Below, piece by piece: positions 32,408-45,441 of a DNA stretch of 64,000 bases. A program made the position numbers and the translations under genes. Numbering within the stretch: the stretch's first letter is position 1; each line of letters opens with the position of its first letter. The stretch comes from Tulasnella sp. 424. Lineage: Eukaryota; Basidiomycota; Agaricomycetes; Cantharellales; Tulasnellaceae. Location: the NCBI GenBank assembly GCA_019633425.1, contig WSUB01000019.1:186001-250000 (forward strand). Direction: 5' to 3'. The notes beneath the pieces were generated by a model that was given only the letters and a program-made list of their open reading frames with translations, had not been told where the DNA came from and did no database searches.

Positions 32408-34837
32408 TCAAGGACCAACCTCTCTCCCAGACGGATCCCCAACTTTCCCTTCCTTCATCCACTTCTCCAGTAACAATCCTAACCTGGCGCGGTCGGGGCG
32501 TCCCTCTTTTCCTGCTTTCCCTCCAACCAGCATTTCTTCTCCAACCCCTCCGAGCCCATCTTGGTTGCACCTGGCCCCAATAGTCTTTACTAACTTCGCA
32601 ACTTGCTTCCCATAAACTTGCAACAATCGATCTCCAGCAGTGTCGAATAATGCCCAGAGGACAAGTGAAGCGGAACGATCATGAATCAAGGCGGGTGTCG
32701 ACGCAATTCGTGCGATGAGAGTCCAGAGGCGAGGAAGTTGGAAGCAGAAAGGCGGCAATGGGGGAGGTTGAGGTGCTTGGCCGAACATTGGACGTCCGGG
32801 TCCCAAAGGAGTTTGAAGAATCGCAGCGTAAAGCGTGAGGATTCCAATAAGCCGGTTGGTAAAGTCCTGTGCACTGTCGTTGGGATTGTGCCCAAGGGCT
32901 TTCCGGAACTCGTCATCAGACTGACCCTAAATAACCGAAACGAGTCAGGTTCGCCAAGAAATCATCGACATGAAGGAGTGTTGCATACCTGCTCTCTGCT
33001 GGGGACAGCCCCAATACTCCATCCGCCAGTCCGACCAACCATCCTTGCCATGAAGGCCTCAGCGAGCATAGGATGTCCCATATCAATGATTTTGAGGATC
33101 AACCGAGCAAGAGGGAAAGCTGTATCCTTCTTAGCTGTGATCTCAGTTTCGGCTTGAAGTAGGAATGCCTTGGCGAGAGACGAAAGCAGAGCGAGGTACA
33201 GTTGCTGAGGATACGTTTCCGTAGGCGAGGGAGAGAGTTTGCCGTGGATCTCCGAAGCCTTGACAAGTAAAAGGGTGGGTCAGTGGGTCTTAATTGTACG
33301 GTGCAGGTAGCCTCACGTACAATGCGGTCTATTGCTGATCGGGAATTTGTAACCTGGCCGATTTTGGGGGTGAAGAACCTCTTCGCTGCAACCCAAATCT
33401 TTCGCCAGCCCGAGTTGAGCATGGTATCATCACCCTTGTTCCCCCGAACAAGTGGCATGATATCCTTTTTGAGTTTCTGAAAAGGGATGAATCCCTTGTA
33501 AGCCATTGGCCTATAGGCATTGAAGGAGGAGTCTGACCTTGAGATGACCCCTGGCAGTTTCCCATTCTTGTTTCGCACTCTGAGGTTTCAAACCAGCAGT
33601 CTTCTCCTCTTCCTTCTTTTCCTCCTCCTCTTTCTTCAACCTCGCTGCATCTGCAGCCTTCCTTGCCCGCTCCTTCTCTTTCTCCGCTTCCGCTTTCCGA
33701 TTATCCTCTTCTTCCTTTCTTTTCCTCTCTTCCTCTTGTTTTCTTCTCGCCTCCTCTGCCTTGCGTTTTGCCTCCTCTTGCTGCGCCCTCAACTTGGCCT
33801 CGGCTTCGGCTTTCTTCCGAGCCTCTTCTTCAGCGCGTGCTTTGGCCTCGCGGATGGCTCGTTGGCGTTCCTCTTCTATCTTGAGAAGGCGGGCTTCCTC
33901 TGCTCGGCAGGTGGCTTCAATATCCTGCAATGCATTGCATTAGAATCAGCGAAATTACCGCGAGATTAATACGACCTACAGCACGTAGACGGTTCATAGC
34001 CCGATTTTTGTCCTCATGTCGAGCCGCCTCCGCCTTCCTTTCATCATCCCACTGCAGCTCTTGGAATATAATCGCCAGCTCTCGGGCCTGTTCATCAGCC
34101 GCTTCATCCAATGTGGCGTCGAATCCAGGAGGTGGTGCTGGTGTCAACTGCGAAGTCGACGAGGAGGGAGCGATCCCAGACAGTGGCATTTGTAAGAGTT
34201 CGGCGATGGGTTGCCACTGACGGGAGACCCGTTCTTGAGCTTCTGCCTAGAAAAGCAGAAAAAAAAAAGCCGTTTTGTCACTGACTGCGTTGTTGTTCTG
34301 TGTGAGTTGGGTTGTACCAGTGCCATTCTCTTCTCCCGTTCTAGATATTCTTCCCAAGGATCGTTACGCTGATGGAGTTTGACAGCTTGGTAGAACTGCA
34401 TTTGCTCCCAGGTCTGGGGTTTCTTTTTTGCGATCTCTGGACTCAAGTCAGGCGTCCGTTCCCGTTCCCTGTTCAAAAATCGAGTTAGTGTCCCCGAGTT
34501 TCGGTGGAAAATAAATTGACGACCTTTCCAGTCGAGGTGACTTGAGTTTCTTATTTTCGATGTTCTGAGATGATGGGCGGGGTTTTGAGGGACCTGGTTG
34601 GTTGCTAAGCGCAGTGACGAATGATTCCTCTTCGGGTGGGTTGAAGTCCTCCTCTTCGTCGGAAAACCTGGCCGAATATCCGCGTGACGTTCGCCTTCTA
34701 GAGTAAATATCATAATTAGTTCAGCATCACTCATATGTGTATAACACTTACCGAGGAGGAAGAGGCCGCTGGACGGGTGAGCCTAGTGGGGAGGCATTTG
34801 GAGAAGAGTCCGGAGAGTCTGGTACTTTGATCTTCAT
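32408..34837 (-). CDS. GLE1: mRNA export factor GLE1
   Basis: GLE1 sits at the cytoplasmic face of the nuclear pore and, with inositol hexakisphosphate, activates the DEAD-box helicase Dbp5 to release exported mRNA. Exons are 34837-34752, 34697-34524, 34468-34318, 34246-33980, 33924-33538, 33476-33321, 33258-32989 and 32926-32408 (669 residues). A long Lys/Glu/Arg/Ala coiled coil fills about residues 230-350. The C-terminal HEAT-like GLE1 domain has KRFFTPKIGQVTNSRSAIDRI, LYLALLSSLAKAFLLQAE, PLARLILKIIDMG and WSIGAVPS. The end LGLLLEKWMKEG is typical. All seven introns are 47-70 nt and in phase. Confidence 0.94.
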
Positions 34838-35318
34838 TCCTACTCGTTCTCGTTGTGTAATCCCGTCACTCTTTCAATTCGGCCTGGTTGGGAGGGGTTG
34901 AGTGGGGAGTCGAGGTGGTCGTGTTCAAACCGCGTTGGTGGTTGGGAAAAGTTGTGGCGTCTCTTTGTTTGTTTGCTCATCGTTTTGGCTTATCCCCGAT
35001 GCCGACAACGTTGTTAAGTTAACAATGCAATGTTAACGGAAGAATGCATCTCTCAGAGCACCTTTACAATGCTCTGACATATTTTCTGACACATCTGAGA
35101 CCCCATACTTCGTTGCGCATAGCCTAAAGTTTGGGTATCACAAGTAGAAGTACCATTGTATAAAAAGAGTAGGGCACATCATACTACATAGACACAGAGT
35201 TGCTAATGGGATGAATAGATGAAACAGGGGGAGGTGAGAGACTGATAGTGAAACAACAAGCGTGATGAAATTGAGTGGCATCCAATCGTATCGAGACATC
35301 TATGACATGAAAAGGGCA
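34838..35318. other. intergenic between GLE1 start and GLT1 end
   Basis: It carries the GLE1 promoter and GLT1 3' flank. A cluster of palindromic steps (ACAACGTTGT at 35006-35015, then two GTTAAC sites around 35018-35037) is the only structure seen. Confidence 0.5.
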
Positions 35319-38300
35319 TTAAGCGTTGACTGAGACTTGAGAAGTGGTTTCGTTGGTGAATTTCTTGGCATTGGGGACGAATTGCTATTCGACAATAGGA
35401 TATCAGCCCACAAATCTCAGAAATATCAAAGGATAGAGCACTTACGCGACGAGAGAATCCACCGGCGACGGGGAGGCGACTGTGTCCTTCAGACAAGAAG
35501 GCATCTACCTCAGCAGCAGCACCACGACCCTCGCTGAAAAGAGAGCCGAATCAGACAAAGCGACGCGTTAAACGCTGGAAATGATACTCACTTGATACCC
35601 CAGACGATGAGAGACTGACCACGGCGACAGTCGCCAGCAGCAAAGACGCCGGGGACGCTTGTCGAGTATTTCTATAAATTGGGCATTTTAGCAAGAACGC
35701 CCCATGTAGTGCATATTCACGGCGTCTCACCTTGGGTGGTGTCACAATGTTACCGCGACCATCGAGCTTCAAGTCAATGGACTTGGGCAGATCTTGCTCG
35801 GGACCCAGGAAGCCGAGAGCGAGGAAGACGAGCTGAGCCGGGAAGTACTTCTCAGAGCCGGGAACTTCCTCCATCTTCCAGCGACCGGCGCTATCCTTCG
35901 TCCATTCCACGCGCACGGTGTTGAGGCCCTTGAGCTTGCCCTCGTCGTCGAGAATAAAGTCCTTGGTGGAGATGCAGTACTCGCGAGGATCTACGGATAA
36001 ACATGAGCCAAACGATAAAGCAAATGATGTAAGGGAAATGCGAACCTTTTCCGAAATGATGAGCGACTTCGGTATGACCATAGTCGGTACGGAAGATCCT
36101 GGGCCACTGCGGCCATGGGTTGTCGCGTCCACGGCCTGCTGGAGGCTTGGGCAACAGCTCGAAGTTGGTGACAGACTTGGCACCATGCCTCATCGCCGTA
36201 CCAATACAATCGTTACCAGTATCACCACCACCAATGACAATGACGTCCTTGCCCTTCGCGCTGATGTATCCACCGTCCTTGAGGTCGGAATTGAGCAGGG
36301 ACTGCGTGTTCAACTGAAGGAACTCCATTGCGAAGTGAACACCATCGACCTGACGGTTGGGGATCTTGAGGTCTCGGGGCCAAGTCGCACCAGTGCAGAA
36401 CACGACGGCATCGTTCTCGGCACGAAGGCTATCGATATCGATGTTGCCACCAACCTCGGCATTCGGGACGAAGACGACACCTTCGGCGGCCATGAGGTCC
36501 AAACGACGTTGAACAATTGCCTTGTCGAGCTTCATGTTGGGAATGCCGTACATAAGTAGACCACCCATACGGTCGTTGCGGTCGTAGACGGTGACATGGT
36601 GACCGGCCTTGTTCAGCTGATCGGCACAAGCGAGACCTGCGGGGCCAGAGCCGATGACGGCGACCTTCTTGCCGGTGGAGAACGAAGGAATTTGGGGCTT
36701 CATCCAACCCATCTCGAAGCCCTTGTCGATGATGGCACATTCGATGCTCTTGATTCCGACCGGGTTCTCATTGATTCCAAGGACGCAAGCACCTTCGCAA
36801 GGAGCAGGGCAGACGCGACCAGTGAACTCGGGGAAGTTGTTGGTGAGGAGAAGGCGGTTGAGAGCATCGCGCCACTGACCCTTGAAGACGAGGTCGTTCC
36901 ACTTGGGAATGACGTTGGAGATGGGGCAGCCGGTGTCGGATTGGCAGAACGGAACACCGCAATCCATGCATCGAGCAGTCTGGTACTTCAACTCGTCCTC
37001 GGTAAGGCGAGTGGAGATCTCCTGCCAGTCCTTCACACGCTTGCGAGGTGGACGGTAAGGCTCGTTGAGGCGCTTGTACTTCATGAAGCCACGAGTCTTG
37101 TCGAGCTTGGCGACCCTTTGAGTGTCATTACCAAGCGAGTCCTCCACGTCGATGACGTTCTCGTGCTGAGTGGTAGTAACGCCGCTCTTGAGAAGGGTGC
37201 TCGACAGGGATTCCTTAGGATGAAGAAGCGGGTCCATGCTTTCGCTGGCGAGATCGACCGCACTAGCAGTTCGAGAGGGTACCAAGTCAATGGCGGAGTG
37301 CTTCTTCTTGGCTTCAGCCTTTTTCTTGTCCTCCTCCTCGATAACACGCTTATAGTCGAGAGGCATGACACGGACGAAGAGGGGAAGGAGGTTATGGAAG
37401 TCGCGAAGGACGCGGTCGGCGAGTTTGGAGCCAGTGTAGTGACGGTGATCCTCGATGAGGCTTCGTAGAAGAGCGATTTCACGACCATCAGTGACCTTGC
37501 CTAGCTCGACCATCTCCTGGTTGACCTTGGTCTCGAAGGTGTGCGCCATGTCAAGGACGTATGCAATACCACCGCTCATACCAGCAGCGAAGTTACGACC
37601 GGTAGCGCCAAGGACGACGACACGACCACCAGTCATGTACTCGCAGCCGTGATCACCGCATCCTTCAACGACAGCATCGGCGCCAGAGTTACGGACAGCG
37701 AACCGCTCGGAAGCAATACCGCGGATGAACGCCTGACCAGAGGTGGCTCCGTACAAGCAGACGTTGCCGATGATGATGTTCTCCTCCGCCTTGAAGGTCG
37801 ACTCCTTCGGTGGGTACACGATGAGACGCCCACCAGACAGACCCTTCCCGACATAGTCGTTTGCGTCACCTTCAAGCTCGATAGTGATACCAGGAGCAAG
37901 GAAGGCTCCCATGGACTGACCGGCCGAACCGCGCATGAGAATGTGGATAGTATCCTTTGGCAAACCCTCTTCGCCGTAGAGCTTCGAGACCTTGTACGAC
38001 AACGTGGTTCCGAGAGCACGGTCGGTATTGACAACGTCGCACTCGATATGGACAGGAAGACCTTTGGCGAGGGCAGGCTCAGCCTCGTCGATGAATTTGT
38101 TGTCGAGACGGATGTAGAGCTTGTGGTCTTGCTGACGAACACGGTAAGTGGCTGCACCGGGGCGCATCTGCCATGCAGGTTTGAGGATAGCGGAGAGGTC
38201 GAGGTGAGCGGTCTTGGGAGTACGGAGGCTGTCGTCAACTCTGAGCATCTCGGCACGGCCAACCATCTCGTTGATGGTGCGGAAGCCGAGCTTGGCCATG

Positions 38301-41300
38301 ATTCCTCGAAGTTCCTCGGCGACGTAGTAGAAGAAGTTGATGACCTGCTCGGGTTGACCAGCGAATTTGGCACGGAGATATGGGTCTTGAGTGGCGATAC
38401 CGACGGGGCAGGTATTCACTGAGGAAAAGGTAATTAGCAACTCTGTCAAGGGCAAACGAGGAACTCGCACTTACAGTGACACTTCCTCATCATGATGCAA
38501 CCCATAGCAATCAAAGGAGTGGTAGCGAAACCCCATTCCTCAGCACCAAGGAGACAGGCAATAGCAACATCACGACCCGTCCTGATCTGACCATCGGTCT
38601 GAACGGTGACACGACCACGCAAGTCGTTCAAGACGAGCGTCTGGTGCGTCTCAGCGAGACCCAACTCCCAAGGCAAACCAGCGTACTTGATACCAGTCCA
38701 CCTAGAAGCACCGGTTCCACCATCGTGACCAGAAATGAGAATGTGATCGGCCTTGGCCTTGGCGACACCAGAAGCGACGATACCAACTCCGACCTCGGAC
38801 ACAAGCTTGACAGAGACTCGAGCACGCGGATTAGCGCATTTCAAGTCATAGATGAGCTGCTTGAGGTCCTCGATGGAGTAGATGTCATGGTGAGGAGGGG
38901 GAGAGATCAAACCGACACCGGGAGTAGAGTGACGAGTGCGAGCGATAGATTGAGAGACTTTGTGACCGGGCAGTTCACCACCTTCTCCTGGCTTGGCACC
39001 TTGAGCCATCTTGATTTGAAGCTCGTCGGAATCGGAGAGGTAGTTGGACGTGACACCAAAGCGACCGGAGGCGACTTGCTTGATGGAAGAACGCATGGTA
39101 TCGCCGTTTGGCAGCACCTGCGACCGCTCGGGATCCTCTCCTCCTTCACCAGTGTTGGACTTGCCTCCGAGACGGTTCATGGCGACGGCGAGGGTGGAGT
39201 GAGCCTCCATGGAGATAGAGCCGTAGCTCATCGCACCGGTACAGAACCTCTTGACAATCTCGTTCCAAGGCTCGACGTGCTCAACGGGAATAGGCGTAGC
39301 CTTCGAGAAGTCGAAGTCAAGGAGACCACGAAGTGTGACCGCACGGACTTGCTGATAGGCGTTCCTGGCATAAGCGTCGTACGCACCCTGGTTCTTCTCG
39401 CGGACGGCGTCTTGGAGGTTGGCGATACCAGAGGGGTCGTTGATGTGGGCATCTCCGCCATCTCGCCAGTGGTACTCTCCAGACTCGGGCATGCCAGGAG
39501 GAATAATGGTCTCCCTCGACGGCCATCCTCGTTCGTGGAGCTCAAAGGCGTCCATAGCGAGAAGCTCGAAAGTGGCACCCTGGACACGCGAAGCGGTACC
39601 AGTGAAGCAGCGGTTGACGACGTCGTTGTGCAGACCAAGGGCTTCGAAGATTTGGGCACCCTTGTACGAGGCGAGAGTGCTGATACCCATCTTGGACATG
39701 ACTTTGAGGATACCGTTGTCCGTGGCCTTGAAATAGTTGGAGAGGAGCTTCTCGACGGTGGTGTCGCTTCCCTTGACCCTACGGAATCAAGCAAACCATT
39801 AATCAGTAACTGGCTCAAACCCTTCAAGCTAGTCAAATGACCCACAATCGTTCTCTAGCGATCTTCAAAATAACCTCCAACATCAAGTAAGGGCAAACCG
39901 CATCGGCACCATAACTAACGAGAACGCAAATGTGGTGCACTTCTCGGGCTTCCGCGGTCTCGACCATCAAAGCGACCTTGGCTCGCTGCTTGTTCTTGAC
40001 AAGATGGTGGTGGACAGCACCGCAAGCCACGAGCGCCGAAAGCGGAACTCTGTCGGGACCAGTTGCGCGGTCGGACACGACGATGACCTTGACACCATCT
40101 TTAATCGCCTGGCTCGCTTCGTCGCAGATCCTGGTCAAAGTCTCCTCGTAGCCTGGCAGGCCGCGAGACCTGGGGAAAGTGATGTCGATCGTTCGGCTGT
40201 CCCAAGTCTGGTAGGCGATCTTGAGGTTCTTGAACGCGTTCATCTCCTCCAAGCCGATGACGGGGCTCTTCAAGAGGATGCGGTGGCACTGCTTGGGGTT
40301 CAACTCGAGCAGGTTTCCTTCGGGACCGACGTACGTCTCCAAGCTCATGACGATGCTTTCGCGGATGGGGTCGATAGGAGGGTTTGTAACTTGAGCGAAA
40401 AGCTGGCGGAAGTAGTCGTAGATGAGGCGAGGCTGGTTGGCCATGCATGCGAGGGGAGCGTCGTTGCCCATCGAACCGAGCGCTTCTTTGCCGTCGTTTA
40501 CCATGGGTAGCATGAGCAAGTTGAGTTGCTCGACCGTATAGCCGAAGGCGAGGAGAGAAGGATCTTTGGATAGAGAGAATTCGTTGAGAGTGGGCTCGAT
40601 GTCCATGCTCCGCTTGACACGCTTGACGATCATCGGGACGTTCAGCATCTGGCCTTCGACCCAAGAACCAAAGTCCTTCTTGGAGGAAGTGGTCTTCTTC
40701 AGCTCCTTGTCGTCGACGATGCGGCCTTCGACGGTGTCGACGAGCAGCATGCGACCAGGCTTGAGTCGACCTTTGCTGACGATCCTCTCAGGCTCGATGT
40801 AGAGAGCACCGACTTCGGAAGCGCAGACCATGATGTCTTGGTTGGTGACAACGTATCGGCAAGGACGCAATCCGTTTCGGTCGAGATTGGCGCCACAGTA
40901 ACGTCCGTCGGAGAAGGCAAAGAGAGCGGGACCGTCCCAAGGTTCCATGACGCACGCAGCCCAGTTGTAGAAGGCCCGCTTGTTGGGTTCCATAAGGTCG
41001 TTGTGCTGCCATGCCTCTGGAATCATCGTCATAACGGCCTCGGGGAGAGTAAGCACGCCATTGACGACTAGGAGTTCGAGGACGTTGTCGAAAGCGGCTG
41101 AATCGGATCCGCCCGCTTCAATGATTGGGTAAAGCCGGTCGAGGTCTTCGCCGAATAAAGAGGACTGCAGAACACCTTCACGAGCGTGCATCCAATTCTT
41201 GTTCCCACGGACGGTATTGATTTCGCCTGAAGAGGAAGGAAGGGATCAGAAAGTTTCAGCGACCAGTAATCTTTTAGATACCCCGCAAAAAGGAACCCTA

Positions 41301-42350
41301 GCGCCGACGTCATGCGGGACAGAATCAGAATGAAGACGCACCGTTATGAGCAGCCCATCGCATCGGTTGAGCACGATCCCATGAGGGGAATGTGTTGGTT
41401 GAAAAACGGGAGTGAACGAGGGCGAAGTGGGACTCGTAGAGGACGTGGTTGAGATCGTGGTAGTAGTTGTAAACTTGCGGGCAGGTGAGTTGTCCTTTGT
41501 AGACGATGTTCTTGGAGGAGAGACTGCATACGTAGAAGCTCTTGGCGAGTGTGCTACGAGAATGAGCAGATCAAAGTTAGAAAAGGGGGAACCGACGAAA
41601 TCGAGGGCAAATGAATGGGCCTTACATTTTGTGAGTGGCAGCTTTGCGCAAAAGGTAGAGCTGTGTTTCAAAGCGCTTCTCGTCGAATGATCCATTTCCA
41701 GATGCATTTCCGTCTCCGTAGTGTGCTCGGAGTACGACGAAAGGTTGGAGAATATCCGGCTCTTTACTAGATGCTGAGGGACCGAGGATGCTGCCGTCGG
41801 TTGGGACTCGTCGCCATCCGAGGACTCGGAGACCAAGCTCATTGGCGATGTCGGTAAAGATCTTTTGGTGTTCTTTGAGAGTGGCGGGGTCACGTTGCTT
41901 GAAGAAGACGTTTCCGACGGCGTATTGGCCCGGAGAAGGGAGTTGGCAGCCTAGGTCACGTTCGGCCTCACGAACGAAAAAGCTGTGGGGAATGGAGGTC
42001 ATGACGCCTGCACCGTCACCATCCCGACTGTCAGCACCTACAGCACCACGGTGAGTCATGGCACAGAGGAGTTGGCGAGCGTCGGAGACGATCTTGTGGC
42101 TTTTGATGCCCTTGATCTGACAGACGAAGCCGACGCCGCAAGAGTCGATTTCGTTCTCAAAGTTGTAGAGACCTTGAGCTGCGGGAGCTGCTCCTGCCCA
42201 TGACTCGGGGTCTCTCTCTACTTGGTCGAATCCATTCATAGAGGGTTCATCCTCGACGTAAGGTAGAGGGTCATCATTGGCGAGATGATTGAAGTTGACA
42301 TTCTTGAGGGTTGTGTTTTCTGGGATTGAAGGGAGGGGGCTCGGGGCCAT
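35319..42350 (-). CDS. GLT1: glutamate synthase, NADH type (GOGAT)
   Basis: The enzyme makes two glutamates from glutamine and 2-oxoglutarate, with glutamine synthetase the main ammonium assimilation route. Exons are 42350-41626, 41553-41342, 41226-39846, 39778-38475, 38418-36046, 35990-35731, 35671-35592, 35533-35446 and 35384-35319 (2162 residues). Residues 1-70 are a propeptide; Cys71 (IDSCGVGF) is the N-terminal nucleophile of the glutaminase domain. The FMN domain follows, with the 3Fe-4S motif [12 protein letters not shown] split by an intron. The C-terminal GltD-like part has [29 protein letters not shown] (FAD) and [11 protein letters not shown] (NADH). Large and small bacterial subunits are fused, as in yeast GLT1. 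A GATAAG site lies about 90 bp upstream. Confidence 0.97.
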
Positions 42351-42470
42351 ACGACGGCTGGAGGAGGACGAATGGCTCTAGGGTTTTGGAAGGGTGATTG
42401 AAGGGGAAGAAAAGGTGAAGGGGAGGGGGGGTGGAAAGATAAGAGAGGCTTTGAGTGAGAGAGGTGGAGT
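42351..42470 (-). promoter_or_regulatory. GLT1 5' flank with C/T tract and GATA site
   Basis: On the coding strand the flank is a long pyrimidine tract (complement of GGGGAGGGGGGGTGG at 42420-42434), as in many fungal core promoters. GATAAG (42438-42443 on the plus strand) fits the consensus of GATA-type nitrogen regulators. Function is inference. Confidence 0.35.
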
Positions 42471-43311
42471 TAAAATACTGTTGGGGAGTGGATCTTTAGG
42501 TTCCGGCGCAAATTTAGTGGCTAAAAAGAAGACCGGGGCAGATGGGGAAGGTCAGGTGGAATCGAGTCACTGGGCGCTCAGCGAGGGAACTGAGGAGGTC
42601 GTGTCAAGGCCAGACGATGCTTTGGTCGGGCGAGCCAGTCAAAGTTGAGAAATTGACTAGAGTTTGCCTCTGTTTGGCTTACGTGTACCGTTCTGCAATC
42701 TCATCTCCAGCCAATCACGTCTCGCGTTTTACTCGGCCGAAAGGGTCCAACATCATGAAAGTTGCGGAACGCCGCAATCGGTCCGCTCTCCCATCTGTCC
42801 CAGCCGCACCGTCCGACCCAAGCCACGATGCTGAACAACGTATAGGCTAACGTAATGTGCCAATCCTCATCCCCCGACTGGACAATCACCTTGGGCTCGC
42901 ACACTCCATCCGGACGCATTGCACCGACAGACGGTCCGCGGAACGCCATTCCGATCCGCATTCGGAAACCAATAAATTGAACAATCTGACCGCATGGGAC
43001 TCTAGACAAGTCATCGCGGTTAACTCAATCGCTGCTTCCAATTGAGGCTCCTCTCCAAAGACCTCGGAAAGCATAAAAGGCAGCTTATCCGGCCGGAAGC
43101 CTCGTCCGGCAATCTTCGGCTTGCTCCCGGTCACACTTCGGCTATAAATGGGCCTGTGAGCAATTGGCCCCTTCTCGTGAACCATGAGGTCGAGTGAAGT
43201 CTTCGAGAAAGGGATAAGGAACATCAACGTGCCCACATGTCGCAATCCCAAGCCCTTTTCTCACCAACCCCCATTCGGGCAAAGGCGATTGTGGCGTGTG
43301 TCGGTGCACGT

Positions 43312-43370
43312 TGCATGGCTTGAAGTTGGCATGGCTTGAAGTCTAACGTTGCATAGCCTGAAGTTGGAAG
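43312..43370. repeat. short tandem repeat, GCATGGCTTGAAGTTG unit
   Basis: Three imperfect copies of a 16-25 nt unit (GCATGGCTTGAAGTTG, GCATGGCTTGAAGTC, GCATAGCCTGAAGTTG) follow each other. Confidence 0.7.
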
Positions 43371-45070
43371 CCATCTTATCAGATACCTGACCTACGGCGG
43401 ACAAATGGGTAAACTAATAACGACAACAGGCTCCGTGCGGCCGTCAAAAGATTGGCATTCAATACAAAAAGCGTCATATATGCTAGAAGAAGTTACACAT
43501 GTAGGAAATGGGCCTGTTTTGACGCTGAAACAGACAAAGAACATGAACGAATACATAGAAAGACTTGCCTAATATGGCAATTGCTGCTCTGTTTCAGCCC
43601 TCCTTGTTTGTTTGTTTTCCTTGAGAATATGACAATCCCGGGCTTGTGTTGTGCAGTTAGTCGTAAGACTTGGGTTGGTTCTCGATGTACGCTGAATGGG
43701 TCGCAGTGTCTCTGTGCCGCAACGATCAGGGCAGCCGCGCGCCAGGCTCAACTCCTTGCATATCCCTCCGTAGACGTCCATGCTCCAAAAGGCAAGTATG
43801 AGAACTGGGACACAGCTTGAGGCTTGGGAGCCCTAACTCCGATCTATCACTATGGATCTCATGAAGGTTTGCAGCCCTCACGTTCGTACTTTGCCGAGCG
43901 AACGGCGTTGGAGCCCGAAACCGGCATACGGGCCAACAGCTCAAACCAGCATACGGACCTACAGCCCAAAGTTTGGAGGCTTCCCAACCTGCCAAGCCGT
44001 AGACGTCACTACTTCTTCCGGGGGAGAGGCGATGATGCCGACAGGAGTCCCCGATCTGGCAGTCCTGCCCGATGAAGCACACAAACCTTGAGGCGTTGAA
44101 CCAACCATCGATCTCCAAGCCACTCTCTTCCCATGTTGACTCCTCGTCCTTGAAAAGTAAACCTCAAACACCGCGCATTTTACGATCGGCTTAGCTACGC
44201 GACCGATTATGTCGACGCCACGTCTTACCAATTCCGTCAACAGCGCGTAAGTTGTCTTTCCGAGAAGATTCAATCGAGACGTTGCATTTTTCCCAACACG
44301 TAAAAACTCCATAAATCCGACCATTTCTTGTTTTAACCTGTCCGCTGCGGGGACAGTTGGCCCAGCGACCGTTTTACTGGTTCGGATGGGTTAAAACAAC
44401 AAAAGGGGGACCCATTTCCCCAGCCTGGAAGAACTGTTACGATCTGAACTCAAGTGCCATTCCTTTACAGGAGCGGAAATAAACATAAATGGTACTTTAA
44501 TGCTAGTACAATGGTTCCATGGCCTGCCTGCGACCAAGTTGGGTGTGGCAATCGTACTGCATAGGTTCATTGGCCAAGCCTTCTGGGTATGTTCCCATTC
44601 GGAAAGAGCTCAAAAAGGTAGAAATAAAACACTGAATACCGCGTGGAAAACTCGTACAGAGCTCGGATTGTGTACGAGAGGTGGTCCCCGCATCACGGCA
44701 ATCGCCTATTCCCAGTGTTTATGCCGCTGATGCAAGTGGATCTGGTCAAATCTACCTTAAATCAGGTGCATCCAACTTGGGATTTCCTGGGAGTTCGCCC
44801 AAAAGTGACACCAGAAAGTGGCCTAGTGCATCAGAATTTCACATCCTAACGCAAGTAGCCGGCATGAAGAAAATCCCCCAGACAAGCCTAGTGAGACGTT
44901 GGAAATACCCGGGGTCGTGGAATACAAACTTGAACGTTCGTCGTGCTTAGAACCAGGTAAGACAACATGAGAAGGACCATACACTTTCGAGTTTTCCCCT
45001 ATTAGAACAGATCCGAAACCAAAGAAAAGACTGCGTGGATGATATTTTATCCGAAGACAGCGCAAGCTGG

Positions 45071-45178
45071 TTCACCTTCCTTCTTAATCCTGACAAGCAG
45101 GTCTTGGTGCACCTTCCTTCTTAATCTTTGACAAGCAAGGTATCGGTGCACCTTCCTTCTTTATCTTGCCAAGTATTA
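45071..45178. repeat. three tandem copies of a ~38-nt unit
   Basis: The unit holds CACCTTCCTTCTTAATC followed by TTGACAAGCA and GGT. Copies begin at about 45071, 45108 and 45147; the third is shorter and more diverged. Confidence 0.8.
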
Positions 45179-45441
45179 GTTGTCCAAAGCGAACCGGAAA
45201 GGTCATAAGAGCAGAATACACATCTGTAATAGGACACTCTGAATGCAGCTCCCGCTTCTCTGCCGTAAATCATCGAAGACGGCTTTATGGCCTATAGAAC
45301 CCAAGTCTGCGGCAATCGAGTTCGGAGCCTTTTCGGATGCATCCAAGTGTGACGATCTTCGCATCCATTCGCTCTAAGCCCATTGCAGTTCTGGGTCAGC
45401 TGACTAGTGCAACTCGAAAAGCGCCACTCACCAACACTGCG

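Larger units (their letters stand above)
42471..45441. other. gene-poor intergenic region
   Basis: No conserved protein or RNA gene is visible. Open frames on the minus strand at 42886-43251 (121 codons) and 42701-43009 (102 codons) overlap in different frames and match nothing I know. Two short tandem repeats are listed separately. It may contain decayed genes. Confidence 0.45.

Noticed and set aside
33520..33969. Leu/Phe-rich 149-codon plus frame
   Set aside because: It is the reverse of the GLE1 Lys/Glu coiled coil, which reads as Leu/Phe/Ser on the other strand.
38476..39840. 454-codon open frame on the plus strand opposite GLT1
   Set aside because: It is antisense to a strongly conserved GLT1 exon; biased third positions of the real gene keep the opposite frame open. 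The same holds for plus frames at 36596-37468 and 37541-38422.
42701..43251. Possible minus-strand gene downstream of the GLT1 promoter
   Set aside because: Two overlapping frames cannot be joined by clear splice sites and match no family.
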